DNA from: Chitinophagaceae bacterium
GTDB lineage: Bacteria > Bacteroidota > Bacteroidia > Chitinophagales > Chitinophagaceae
Reading direction: 5' to 3'
Assembly: GCA_023957755.1 (NCBI GenBank)
Contig: JAMLGT010000012.1
Coordinates: 1 to 64,000 of the forward strand
DNA length: 64,000 nucleotides
A program made the position numbers and the translations under genes. The first letter of the stretch is position 1. Each line of letters opens with the position of its first letter. Of this stretch, positions 47,956-56,447 are shown one piece after another. The notes beneath the pieces were generated by a model. It did not search any database. It was not told the DNA's origin and was given only the letters and a program-made list of their open reading frames with translations.

Positions 47956-48417
47956 ATGATTTCAAAAATAATAAGTCACAGACGACTGATTTTTCTATTC
48001 TTTGCTATACTCCCGGTATTTGCGGCAGGCCAGCAGGGTGGGGAAGAACGAATGGATTCTTCCATTGCAATAAAAGAGAGTCCTGTCCTTAAAAAGAGCC
48101 ATAAGGGTATAGCAAGTTATTACCATGATAAGTTTGAGGGAAGGAAAATGAGCAACGGGCAGATATATAACAAGATGAAAATGACGGCGGCCTCTAACAA
48201 AATTGCACTTAACAAGTGGGTGCGGGTATTAAATCCTCTAAATGGAAATGCTGTCATTGTAAAAATAACCGACAGGATGCATCCTAAAAACAAGCGGTTG
48301 ATCGACCTGTCATTCATTGCAGCCCGGGAGCTGGGTATGTTGTCGAGTGGTATTGTCAATGTGATAATAGAAGAAATAGCGGATATATCCACATTTGACA
48401 CAGGATCAAATAAATAA
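47956..48417 (+). CDS. RlpA-like septal ring lytic transglycosylase family protein
   Basis: Secreted protein of 153 residues with a double-psi beta-barrel. A signal peptide ends near VFAAGQQG. The domain begins GIASYYHDKFEGRKMSNGQIYN and continues with MTAASNKIALNKWVRVLN, VKITDRMHPKNKRLIDLS and AARELGMLSSG, the typical RlpA order including the aspartate in TDR. There is no SPOR domain, so septal targeting is not evident. It lies 72 bp after the L,D-transpeptidase gene, suggesting a joint role in wall remodelling. Confidence 0.9.
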   Translation: MISKIISHRRLIFLFFAILPVFAAGQQGGEERMDSSIAIKESPVLKKSHKGIASYYHDKFEGRKMSNGQIYNKMKMTAASNKIALNKWVRVLNPLNGNAVIVKITDRMHPKNKRLIDLSFIAARELGMLSSGIVNVIIEEIADISTFDTGSNK

Positions 48418-48475
48418 AAATTTCCTGCTGTAAAAAGAAGCGCTATTTTTGCGCCAAATATTATTTTAAGTAGTT

Positions 48476-49807
48476 ATGAAAAAAATTTGCTTATTATCTT
48501 TAGTGGTTTTGTTTTCTCTGGGAGCACAGAGCCAGAAGAAGGACTTTACAAAAGGAAAGGCCTTAGGACTGAACTTTACACTCACGGATTTTCATGCCGC
48601 TTCTGTTTTGCGTAATACCAGTGTAGTGGAGATGTTTAAGAAAGGAAACTTTTTTAATTCAAATAATTTGACTCCGGGCCTGGCTCTGAATTATTTACAG
48701 GGTTTAAACAACAATATTGATTTCTCAGGAACACTGGGTGCTAATTTTGTGGACTATCCTATTTCCGGGATGCCTCCTTTTCACAGTGATAATTTCTATC
48801 TTGAAGCTACCGGCTCTCTTAATTTCAAATTGCTTTCAGATCAGTATTGGGTAACCCCTTTCGCTGATTTGGGTATTGGAGCCAGCAAATACCTTAGCCA
48901 TTACGCAGCCTTCATTCCTACAGGTGTAGGCCTTCAGGTAAATTTTTCAGATGAAGCTTATATGCTGATTAATTCACAATATCGCATACCTGTAACTTCA
49001 ATGGCAAGCTACCATTTCTATCATAGTATTGGAATTGCAGCTTCGATCAGCAAGAAGAAGGTAAAAGAAGAAGTAGTATTGCCTCCTCCACCGCCACCGG
49101 TTGCAGATCGTGATAATGATGGTATTCCGGATAGTGAAGACCGTTGTCCTGATCAGGCCGGTCCAGCTTCTCTGAAAGGGTGCCCTGACAGAGATGGTGA
49201 TGGAATTGCGGATATTGATGATAAATGTCCTGACGTAAAAGGCCTGGCTAAGTATCAGGGATGCCCCATTCCTGATAGTGATGGAGATGGTATCAATGAT
49301 GAGGAAGATAAGTGTCCAAATGTACCGGGAGTAGCCCGTTATCAGGGATGCCCTGTTCCGGACTCTGACGGTGATGGTGTGAATGATGAAGTAGATAAAT
49401 GCCCACACGAAGCCGGCCCTGCATCTAACAATGGTTGTCCGGTAATTGAGGAAGCAGTTATCCAAAAGGTTAATGAAGCTGCAAAGAATGTGTTCTTTAG
49501 TACAAGTAGCAGCAAGTTGCTGGCAAAATCATTTACTTCTCTCAATGAAGTAGTTCAGGTAATGAAGGAGCATGCCGATTATAAGATTTCGGTGGATGGA
49601 TATACTGACAATACCGGTAAGGAAGACTTTAACCAGAAGCTTTCTGAAAATCGTGCGAAGTCAGTAAAAGATTATCTGGTTTCAAAAGGAATTGACGAAA
49701 GCAGAATTACTTTTGCCGGACATGGAATCAACAACCCTATTGCAGACAATAAGACTGCCGCAGGCCGTGCGCAGAACAGAAGGGTAGAGATGACCTTGTC
49801 TAACTAG
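48476..49807 (+). CDS. OmpA-family protein with thrombospondin type 3 repeats
   Basis: Outer-membrane anchor protein of 443 residues. A signal peptide (ends near LGAQSQ) is followed by a beta-barrel-like domain to about 195. A short proline stretch (VVLPPPPPPV) leads to four calcium-binding type 3 repeats of the form DxDxDG with D/N-rich cores and cysteine pairs (about 215-320). The C-terminal OmpA domain (about 335-443) has NVFFSTSSSKLL, GYTDNTGKEDFN and the peptidoglycan-binding NRRVEM. It likely tethers the outer membrane to the wall. Confidence 0.95.
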   Translation: MKKICLLSLVVLFSLGAQSQKKDFTKGKALGLNFTLTDFHAASVLRNTSVVEMFKKGNFFNSNNLTPGLALNYLQGLNNNIDFSGTLGANFVDYPISGMPPFHSDNFYLEATGSLNFKLLSDQYWVTPFADLGIGASKYLSHYAAFIPTGVGLQVNFSDEAYMLINSQYRIPVTSMASYHFYHSIGIAASISKKKVKEEVVLPPPPPPVADRDNDGIPDSEDRCPDQAGPASLKGCPDRDGDGIADIDDKCPDVKGLAKYQGCPIPDSDGDGINDEEDKCPNVPGVARYQGCPVPDSDGDGVNDEVDKCPHEAGPASNNGCPVIEEAVIQKVNEAAKNVFFSTSSSKLLAKSFTSLNEVVQVMKEHADYKISVDGYTDNTGKEDFNQKLSENRAKSVKDYLVSKGIDESRITFAGHGINNPIADNKTAAGRAQNRRVEMTLSN

Positions 49808-49828
49808 AATAAATTTTCAAACGATATA

Positions 49829-49857
49829 AAGGCTGCGATTTTTCGCGGCCTTTTTTG
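49829..49857 (+). terminator. Intrinsic terminator after the OmpA gene
   Basis: Stem AAGGCTGCG / CGCGGCCTT with one G-U pair and a short T-rich loop, followed by TTTTTT. It starts 22 bp after the stop codon. Confidence 0.85.
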
Positions 49858-49879
49858 TTAGGCGCGTTTTTGAAGATTG

Positions 49880-49984
49880 TCAGTGCTTGTGGAAATCTTT
49901 GTTTTTCCGGTTGTGCGCTCTCACAACAGCAAGAATTGCCAGGACAGCAATCGTACTGAGTGGTACTAAATTTTCTGCAATCAA
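49880..49984 (-). CDS. Possible small single-helix membrane protein (34 residues)
   Basis: From a TTG at 49984 a frame encodes about 34 residues with one hydrophobic helix (NLVPLSTIAVLAILAVVRAH) followed by basic, polar residues (NRKNKDFHKH). The order resembles the start of DUF6249-type small membrane proteins. There is no ATG start and no clear ribosome-binding site, so it may be a remnant. Treat as tentative. Confidence 0.3.
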   Translation of the reverse strand: MIAENLVPLSTIAVLAILAVVRAHNRKNKDFHKH

Positions 49985-50144
49985 TAACGCTATTCATTAT
50001 CTACAACTGTTTTTTTTTGTGAAGTACAGATTTTGAATTTCAATAGGCGCTCTCTAAGCAATTGGCATCCGGAAAGGGTTTCCACAGTTTTCAACATCCG
50101 GTGAATAATAACTTTATACTTTATAGTGTTTCTGTAATTACTTT

Positions 50145-50309
50145 GAGGCAGATACGGTTTCCGCATTGTCGGAATTAAAAGGGAACCAGGTGTGAATCCC
50201 GGACTATCCCCGTAGCTGTAAGCTCCTTTAAAAGTTGTTTATTCTTCGCGCCACTGTTTTTATCAACGGGAAGGCATTAAACAACGGAGTAAGTCAGAAG
50301 ACCTGCCGC
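50145..50309 (+). ncRNA. Cobalamin (B12) riboswitch
   Basis: The aptamer core is clearly present: GGTGTGAATCCCGGAC, then ATCCCCGTAGCTGTAAG, then CGCCACTG, GGGAAGGCA, and the B12-box end AAGTCAGAAGACCTGCC. The closing stem pairs GGCAG (50147-50151) with CTGCC (50303-50307). It lies upstream of nrdB-nrdA. Downstream, a stem around GCCAG/CTGGC (50354-50390) followed by CCCCTTTTTT can act as terminator. A half-site TATAGTGT resembling an NrdR box lies just upstream at 50122-50129 but the other half is weak. Confidence 0.95.
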
Positions 50310-50353
50310 AATCAATTTTTTAGTAATAATGCTTTCGGAGGAAAAGTATGGTA

Positions 50354-50401
50354 CTGATGGTGATGCCAGTAAACTGGCTTGATATCTCAGCCCCTTTTTT
50401 C
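50354..50401 (+). terminator. Candidate riboswitch-controlled terminator
   Basis: CTGAT...GCCAG-TAAA-CTGGC...ATC.CAG forms a nested stem, followed by CCCCTTTTTT. It lies about 45 bp after the aptamer, the usual place for an expression platform. A pairing that would serve as antiterminator was not worked out. Confidence 0.5.
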
Positions 50402-50429
50402 TCCTTAACAAAAACAGAAATTATCGATG

Positions 50430-50510
50430 TGGTCCGGTTAATTTATTCAAGACTTGAATTATCTGAGAGCTAAGCTCAATGGGCATTAACCAGACTTAAT
50501 CGTACAATAA
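50430..50510. repeat. Dispersed palindromic element, copy 3 (shortened)
   Basis: About 80 bp, bounded by TGGTCCGGTTAATTTA and CTTAATCGTACAATAA, with an internal GAGCTAAGCTCAATGGGC related to the palindrome in the other copies. It lies in the leader between the candidate terminator and nrdB, so it was inserted in, or recruited to, the regulatory region. The remaining leader to 50638 is A/T-rich and shows no gene. Confidence 0.6.
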
Positions 50511-50638
50511 AGAAGATTTATCTAAGGATATAATCGTCGGGATGTAACGGAATGTGGACTTAGAATGGATCATAGGAGCAATGGAACACGCAATGAATAT
50601 TTTATAACATTATTTTTTCACTAATAAATTTATAAGAC

Positions 50639-51613
50639 ATGGGATTGTTTGATAAAAGGGTAAACTATAAACCCTTTGAGTATCCGGAAGTACTGAGATT
50701 TACAGAAGCCATAAACAGAACTTTTTGGGTACACACAGAAGTGGACTTTACTGCCGACACACAGGATTTCCACTCACACCTGAATCATGCTGAACAGAAT
50801 GCAGTAAAAAACAGCCTGCTTACAATTGCACAGATTGAGGTAGCTGTGAAATCGTTCTGGGGCAACTTATACAACCATTTCCCCAAGCCGGAAATGAATG
50901 GAATGGGAAGTACGTTTGCCGAATGTGAGTTCAGGCATTCAGAAGCCTATTCCCGGTTACTTGAAGTGCTGGGCTATAACGACGAATTTGAAAGATTAGT
51001 TGAAGTGCCGATTGTGAAACACAGAACTGAGTTTTTGTCGCAGGCATTGAAGAAAGTGAATTCGGATGATGAGAAAGAATATGTGATTTCATTGATCCTG
51101 TTTACAATTCTGATAGAAAATGTTTCCCTGTTCAGCCAGTTTGCTGTGATATTGTCCTTTACCCGGTTTAAAGGGCTGATGAAGAATGTGAGCAATATTA
51201 TCGCCTGGACATCGGTAGATGAGCAGGTCCACGCAAATGCTGGTATTTTTCTTATCAATAAATTAAAAGAAGAGTATCCTGACATCTTCGATACAGAGTT
51301 AATTCACCAGTCGGTGAAGCTTGTAACTGACTTTGTAGAAATAGAGGAACTCATCATTGACTGGATTTTTTCAGAAGGAGATATCGCTACCATTAACAAG
51401 GTGGATTTACTCAACTTCATAAAATTCAGGGTGGATGAAAGCCTGAGAAAAATAGATTTTCCTGAACAGTTCTCTATCAGTAGTAACCAATACGAACCAA
51501 TGAAGTGGTTTGAAGAAGAAGTATTTGCCAATAGCCTTGATGATTTCTTTGCCAAACGGCCAGTGGAATATACCAAGCATGACAAAAGTATTACAGCTAA
51601 CGATTTATTCTAA
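50639..51613 (+). CDS. nrdB: Class I ribonucleotide reductase, beta (radical-generating) subunit
   Basis: Supplies the tyrosyl radical for reduction of ribonucleotides to deoxyribonucleotides. Metal ligands are visible in AECEFRHSEAY, where E, H and the radical tyrosine four residues after the histidine are kept, then E in ILIENVSLFSQF and E-H in SVDEQVHANAG. The 324-residue length is typical of the short NrdB type. No ATP-cone is present. It is the first gene after the B12 riboswitch and is followed by nrdA after 33 bp. Repression by B12 would spare this enzyme when a B12-dependent class II enzyme can replace it; that enzyme is not in the window. Confidence 0.95.
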   Translation: MGLFDKRVNYKPFEYPEVLRFTEAINRTFWVHTEVDFTADTQDFHSHLNHAEQNAVKNSLLTIAQIEVAVKSFWGNLYNHFPKPEMNGMGSTFAECEFRHSEAYSRLLEVLGYNDEFERLVEVPIVKHRTEFLSQALKKVNSDDEKEYVISLILFTILIENVSLFSQFAVILSFTRFKGLMKNVSNIIAWTSVDEQVHANAGIFLINKLKEEYPDIFDTELIHQSVKLVTDFVEIEELIIDWIFSEGDIATINKVDLLNFIKFRVDESLRKIDFPEQFSISSNQYEPMKWFEEEVFANSLDDFFAKRPVEYTKHDKSITANDLF

Positions 51614-51646
51614 AACAGATTTTTAAACTGATCAAATTATTTTTTG

Positions 51647-53332
51647 ATGGAAATATTAACTCCACTTATTTCAAAAGTGCCACTTACCGAAAAGCTCTGG
51701 TGGAAAAATGATGAGAGCGAACAAATACTTAACCGTGGTTATTTATTAAAAGGAGAAACCGTGGATGGAGCTATAGAACGAATCTGTAATGCAGCTGCCC
51801 GACGATTATATAAACCAGAACTGGCGGATGCATTTCGCGAGATGATAGAAAGAGGCTGGATGAGCCTAAGCTCGCCAATTTGGGCGAATATGGGTACGGA
51901 GCGGGGCCTTCCGATTTCCTGCTTTAATGTGGCAGTTCCTGATAATATAGAAGGAATTACACACAAGTTGGGGGAAGTGATTATGCAGACCAAAATAGGT
52001 GGAGGCACGTCGGCCTATTTTGGGGCATTAAGGGGGCGTGGCAGTGCAGTTACGGATAATGGCAAGAGTAGCGGCGCAGTTAGTTTCATGCGGTTGTTTG
52101 ATACCGCAATGGATACCATATCGCAAGGCGGTGTAAGGCGTGGAGCCTTTGCTGCTTACCTTGATATAGATCATCCCGATATTGAAGAGTTTCTGAAAAT
52201 AAAAAGTATAGGACACCCCATACAGAATCTGTTTTACGCAGTGTGCATCCCTGACTATTGGATGAAGGAAATGATAGATGGGGATAATGCCAAACGTGAA
52301 GTATGGGCCCAAGTTCTGGAAAGCCGACAGCAGAAAGGATTACCCTACATTTTCTTTACAGATAACGTTAACAGGGATCGGCCACAGGTATATAAAGATC
52401 TTAATTACCTTATTCATGCAAGTAATTTGTGCAGTGAAATAATGCTACCCTCAAATTATGAAGAATCATTTATTTGCTGCCTGTCTTCTATGAATCTTGA
52501 ATTATATGATGAATGGAAAGAAACTGATGCGGTGCGTCTCGCCATTTTCTTCCTGGATGCGGTATTGCAGGAGTTTATCAATAAGACCGATGGAAATTAT
52601 TATCTGGCAAGTGCCAATCGGTTTGCAAAAAGGCACCGCGCACTGGGATTGGGCGTGCTGGGGTGGCATTCTTATCTGCAAAAAAATATGATTCCCTTTG
52701 AGGGACTTAGAGCGAAGCAACTTACTACTAAGATCTTCAGCGATTTAAGAGAGAAAGCAGACAAGGCCACGGCCGATCTTGCCCGAATCTATGGAGAGCC
52801 TGAGCTATTGAAAGGATATGGCCGACGCAATACTACTACATTAGCTATTGCACCTACGACTTCCTCTTCTGCCATACTCGGCCAGACATCACCCGGGATT
52901 GAACCTTTCAGCAGTAACTATTACAAGGCAGGATTATCAAAGGGAAATTTTATGCGCCAGAATAAATACCTTAAGCAGCTACTGGAGTATAAAGGAATCG
53001 ATCGGGAGGATATCTGGCGCAGCATTATGCTTAATCATGGCAGTGTGCAACATCTGGAGGAATTGACACAAGAAGAGAAAGATGTATTTAAAACCTTTAA
53101 AGAGATCAGCCAGCTTGAGATTATTCAACAGGCGGCTATTCGTCAAAAATATATTGACCAGGGCCAAAGCCTGAATTTGAATATTCCCCCTAACTTACCG
53201 ATTAAAGAGGTCAATCGCCTGATGATAGAAGCATGGAGATTAGGTGTTAAGACACTGTACTATCAGAGAAGCCAGAGTATTTCAAAAGAATTAGTAACGA
53301 ATCTGGTTACATGTAAAAGTTGTGAGGCATAA
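51647..53332 (+). CDS. nrdA: Class I ribonucleotide reductase, alpha (catalytic) subunit
   Basis: Reduces ribonucleoside diphosphates. The ATG at 51647 gives 561 residues, short for NrdA because no N-terminal ATP-cone is present. Active-site motifs are intact: C92 in PISCFNVAVP (the first redox cysteine), NLCSEIMLP with catalytic Asn, Cys and Glu, and ICCLSSMNLE with the second redox cysteine. The radical-relay tyrosine pair is in KTLYYQRSQS. The tail ends TCKSCEA, the reductant-accepting CxxC. Without the cone, overall activity control by dATP must work differently or be absent. Confidence 0.94.
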   Translation: MEILTPLISKVPLTEKLWWKNDESEQILNRGYLLKGETVDGAIERICNAAARRLYKPELADAFREMIERGWMSLSSPIWANMGTERGLPISCFNVAVPDNIEGITHKLGEVIMQTKIGGGTSAYFGALRGRGSAVTDNGKSSGAVSFMRLFDTAMDTISQGGVRRGAFAAYLDIDHPDIEEFLKIKSIGHPIQNLFYAVCIPDYWMKEMIDGDNAKREVWAQVLESRQQKGLPYIFFTDNVNRDRPQVYKDLNYLIHASNLCSEIMLPSNYEESFICCLSSMNLELYDEWKETDAVRLAIFFLDAVLQEFINKTDGNYYLASANRFAKRHRALGLGVLGWHSYLQKNMIPFEGLRAKQLTTKIFSDLREKADKATADLARIYGEPELLKGYGRRNTTTLAIAPTTSSSAILGQTSPGIEPFSSNYYKAGLSKGNFMRQNKYLKQLLEYKGIDREDIWRSIMLNHGSVQHLEELTQEEKDVFKTFKEISQLEIIQQAAIRQKYIDQGQSLNLNIPPNLPIKEVNRLMIEAWRLGVKTLYYQRSQSISKELVTNLVTCKSCEA

Positions 53333-53350
53333 GTGACCTATAGATTAGCA

Positions 53351-53806
53351 ATGAAAACAATTTTTACATCTGCGGCCATTACTTTCCTTGCAATTATATT
53401 TTACAGTTGTAAGAGCAGTATGTCGACCGGGCTATCAAGGGTAGTTGAAGTTAGCATTCCGGGTCTCTTAAAGGGAGATTTTATCGATGATTATGGAGTA
53501 CAATACAGAATAGATGATTCGGTATGGGTACAATTTCCTCAGACCAGGTATCATATTCTTATGGCAGATACAGTTGCTCAATATTTGATTGCAAGAAATG
53601 ATAAAGGCAATCCGGACGACCAGGAGTTGTACACCCGGATAGACTATATGATGTTTGATAATATGAGGCCTTTTCTTTGGGGGTTCTGTCTCACCGAATA
53701 TAAAGCAAAGTCTATGGAAGAAGCAATAAACAAAGCGGCCGCAGACAGGCAAAATCCTCGTGAAGGATGTAATGGATTTCCTTTTTCAAGGATGAAGAAG
53801 CGGTAG
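53351..53806 (+). CDS. Hypothetical lipoprotein
   Basis: Predicted lipoprotein of 151 residues. The ATG at 53351 gives the signal MKTIFTSAAITFLAIIFYSC with cysteine 20; the frame also opens 6 codons earlier at a GTG. The mature part, about 130 residues, contains FIDDYGVQYRIDDSVWVQFPQTRYHIL and several acidic patches. I recognise no family. It lies 18 bp after nrdA, so it may be transcribed with it, but no link is evident. Confidence 0.65.
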   Translation: MKTIFTSAAITFLAIIFYSCKSSMSTGLSRVVEVSIPGLLKGDFIDDYGVQYRIDDSVWVQFPQTRYHILMADTVAQYLIARNDKGNPDDQELYTRIDYMMFDNMRPFLWGFCLTEYKAKSMEEAINKAAADRQNPREGCNGFPFSRMKKR

Positions 53807-53940
53807 GCAGTCATTATAATAGTTGCATTGACCTATTCTGAAACCCAGCTCTGAGTTTTTTACCCTTTTGTCACTTATCCGGGGCTCTTTGTTTTCAAGA
53901 GGAGTGAATGATTTTCATGTTTTTTTCAGAGGTATGTGTA

Positions 53941-53972
53941 AAAAAATCAGGGCTGCCTGGAGAGGTAGCCCT
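53941..53972 (-). terminator. Intrinsic terminator of rnpB
   Basis: On the minus strand, AGGGCTACC and GGCAGCCCT form a stem with a 6-base loop, followed by GATTTTTTT. It lies 14 bp after the predicted 3' end of the RNase P RNA. Confidence 0.9.
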
Positions 53973-53985
53973 GAAATTCAATAAA

Positions 53986-54385
53986 GTGCAAGCATCGTAA
54001 GCCGGCTTCTGTAATTGTGCTTATGGCACAATGGCTATCATTTATCTTGCCAGCGCATTACTGCGATGGTCAAAGCTGCCTACCCATTCCGGTATTCGCG
54101 GTGCGAATGGCAGACGGGCAGCCTGCCTTGTGTAAAGAACACAAACCGAAACCTACGTGGCATTGCAGCACACAAGGTTTACCCGAAACTCCGGTTACCC
54201 GGAATCCCTGTAAGCTCTTACCTTACATTTTCACCCTTATCTCTACGTGTGTAGAGACGGTAATTTTCTGTGGCACTCTCTTCCTGAATGTCTCAGGACC
54301 GGCTGTTAACCGGTGTGTTGCCCTTTGCTGGCCGGACTTTCCTCATCTCAGGAAAATTGAGATGCGATAGCCTCTGCTTGCAGCA
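53986..54385 (-). ncRNA. rnpB: RNase P RNA (bacterial type A)
   Basis: Catalytic RNA that trims the 5' leader of tRNA precursors. On the minus strand the conserved P4 region GAGGAAAGTCCGG is at 54344-54332, and the 3' half ACAGAAGCCGGCTTA closes P4 at 54012-53998. P1 pairs TGCAAGCA (54382-54375) with TGCTTGCA (53994-53987). The intervening part shows GGTAAGAGC and other type A blocks. The length, about 400 bases, is normal. TAATTTTA (54398-54391) is a plausible -7 box a few bases before the 5' end. A strong terminator follows. Confidence 0.96.
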
Positions 54386-54469
54386 ATTGATAAAATTACA
54401 TAATTATTTTAAGGTGTGGAGCGAGGCAATTACAATTAACACTGCGAGTTCATGATTTAATAACTGGTG

Positions 54470-55144
54470 CTATTGATAAAGGCTCTCTCCATTCTCATCG
54501 GTAGTCAACACCTCCGACATGTAATCAAAGAAAGGACGCAAAGCTTTAAAGGTGCTAATTACCACTGCCATGAAATTTGGGTTTGTAACTTCCGCATCGG
54601 TAAAATATCGCCTTGCGATAAATTGTTTCATCCGTATTAAATCAGCACCTTCTGTCAGACCGGTAAAACCTCTTGGGTTGGTTTCCAGAGCCTCACCCTG
54701 TATTGTTCCGAAGAATTTTACAAACCTTTTTGCAGAGAATATTTTTTGCAATTCCCTGCTGTCGGAGGCTATTTCTTTTCGGATTCTGAGGAGGTCTTTG
54801 CTTTCAGGCTTCCAGAACCCACCGCTAACCGCAGATTGCCCGGGTGCAATGTTTACATAATACCCACCTCTTAGCAAGGGTTTAGCCCGCCCCAGGTAAA
54901 GCCTGAAGTGTGTTTTGTATGGAGTCTTGTCTTTTGAAAATCTCAGGTCACGATAGATTCTGTGCATGTGAAATTCCTGCAAACTGTCTGATTTCTGCAT
55001 TTCTCTATAAACTGATTCAAAAAAATCCTTTACTTCTTTTTGCACTGCATCATAGCGGAGTTTGTTCTCGCTAAACCACTTGCGATTGTTATTATCGCTC
55101 AGATCTTTTAGAAATTTTAGATGTGCAGGTGTTATTACTTTCAT
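54470..55144 (-). CDS. DUF2461 domain protein
   Basis: Protein of 224 residues; the ATG at 55144 gives MKVITPAHLKFLKDLSDNNNRKWFSENK, the normal start of DUF2461 (FL.DL..NN.R.WF). MHRIYRDLRFSKDKTPYKTHFRLY near 72-95 and the glycine-rich GGYYVNIAPGQSAVSGGFWKP near 104-124 are the other family hallmarks. The molecular function is unknown. It lies just upstream of rnpB on the same strand. Confidence 0.92.
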   Translation of the reverse strand: MKVITPAHLKFLKDLSDNNNRKWFSENKLRYDAVQKEVKDFFESVYREMQKSDSLQEFHMHRIYRDLRFSKDKTPYKTHFRLYLGRAKPLLRGGYYVNIAPGQSAVSGGFWKPESKDLLRIRKEIASDSRELQKIFSAKRFVKFFGTIQGEALETNPRGFTGLTEGADLIRMKQFIARRYFTDAEVTNPNFMAVVISTFKALRPFFDYMSEVLTTDENGESLYQ

Positions 55145-56133
55145 TTTTCGTCTTGTGTAAATCATGCATACGCTAGGAAACTAAGGTCTGCTAAAACTTT
55201 GATGGGCGCTTGCTATTTTGGCTAATTAATATTTTGAGGGACCGGTAAGTGAAAATCCTTTTGTAGCCCGGAAGGCTAAAACTAAAATAGCTCCCGGCCC
55301 GGCCAGAGGTTATGAATGAATTGTTATTCCGAGTCTGAAAGGGTTGCACATTTTATAACAAATATTTTTTATCGTTATTGTCCGGTGAGGTCGGGCTAAA
55401 GCTTACAGGGCTTGACTCTTAAATCTATTACCTTTCCCTTCAGGGCAGGACTATGAAAGCCTCGCTCAGCAGGGACTTTAGCTGCATTTCCCTAAGAATA
55501 ATGTGGCTGAAGCCGTAAGACTTAAATTCCTATTCCGTTGGCTAAAGCCAACGATAATAATAGTCAGTAAAAGCACTTTAAACACAAAACTACTTCAGAC
55601 AAAAAGAGAAGTTGCGAAGGGAAGAGGCAATACGCAATTTGAGAATTCTGCCTTATGAAAAGACAAACCGCACCAAACCTCTTACAATCTTTACCGTTGG
55701 CTTTGCCCAACTGAAAAGAAAGACTATTTCCTGGGACTTTAACCGAATTTCAATAAGTATAATGTGGCTAAAGCCGTAACCTGTTACCTTTCATTCCGTT
55801 GGCTAAAGCCAACGATAATAATAGTCAGTAAAAGCACTTTAAACACAAAACTACTTCAAACAAAAAGAGAAGTTGCGAAGGGAAGAGGCAATACGCAATT
55901 TGAGAATTCTGCCTTATGAAAAGACAAACCGCACCAAACCTCTTAAAATATTTACCGTTGGCTTTAGCCAACTGAAAAGAAAGGCTACCTACTCAGGCTT
56001 TAGCCTCATTTTAATTTATTTAATCAGACAACTACGATTCTTTGTTATTTCTGCTGAAGATAAAGTTGCAGGCCAGATTGCTCGATTTGATTTGCTTTAT
56101 TGCTGCATTAAATCGGACAATCCGGGTGTGTTG
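55145..56133. other. Repeat-rich non-coding region
   Basis: No credible gene is seen in about 990 bp. It contains the fourth copy of the dispersed element, with ends ATTGTCCGG (55377) and ATTAAATCGGACAAT (56107-56121), plus more palindromes such as TAGCCCGGAAGGCTA near 55265. A frame from 55873 runs through the repeats and is not considered a gene. Confidence 0.7.
55472..55990. repeat. Tandem duplication of a 261-bp unit inside the dispersed element
   Basis: Two consecutive copies start at 55472 and 55733, offset exactly 261 bp. Within them GTTGGCTAAAGCCAAC is a perfect palindrome, later mirrored by CGTTGGCTTT.GCCAACTG. The block from about 55550 to 55680 is almost base-identical in both copies, pointing to a recent duplication. 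The start of each copy (GGGACTTTA...) is more diverged. Confidence 0.9.
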
Positions 56134-56346
56134 CTAATGTTTTCTTTCAGAAGACAAATCTTTCCTTATAAAAATTGAATATATCAGAATGAAAAGCCCA
56201 ATTAGCGCGGAAGCAATTCCTGAATGTTTTCCGGTATCATTAAGGATGTGAAGCAAATTTAAAATGCCAATCATTGTTAACACAACACCCATTGAAAGAA
56301 AACCATAAGCGCTTAGGAATCCAAACAGTTTAGCCAAAATTTTCAT
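56134..56346 (-). CDS. Small membrane protein (70 residues), unknown
   Basis: Two hydrophobic segments (about 8-34 and 44-60) separated by a short polar loop NDTGKHSG, ending in a basic charged tail FIRKDLSSERKH, suggest a small membrane protein with both ends inside. The ATG at 56346 is chosen; a longer version begins 10 codons earlier. There is no recognisable family. It lies next to the repeat region and could be genuine or incidental. Confidence 0.5.
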   Translation of the reverse strand: MKILAKLFGFLSAYGFLSMGVVLTMIGILNLLHILNDTGKHSGIASALIGLFILIYSIFIRKDLSSERKH

Positions 56347-56447
56347 AGCCACAGCAGTATCTTCTCTGTATTTCAAACAAATAGTGTGCTATTTATTTAC
56401 TTATCTGAATCTGCTGCACGAGCCAAAAAGCAAAATGGAGAATTTTC

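Noticed and set aside
48998-49465. 155-codon frame on the minus strand
   Set aside because: It is antisense to the repeated DxDxDG codons of the OmpA gene and only reflects their composition.
50122-50129. NrdR box upstream of the riboswitch
   Set aside because: Only one half-site TATAGTGT matches; the partner half is poor, so no NrdR control is claimed.
54015-54370. Frame of about 117 codons on the plus strand
   Set aside because: It is antisense to the RNase P RNA. Such frames over rnpB are well-known false predictions.
55873-56178. 101-codon frame on the plus strand
   Set aside because: It starts inside the duplicated 261-bp unit and continues through non-coding palindromes; the first copy of the unit has no equivalent frame.
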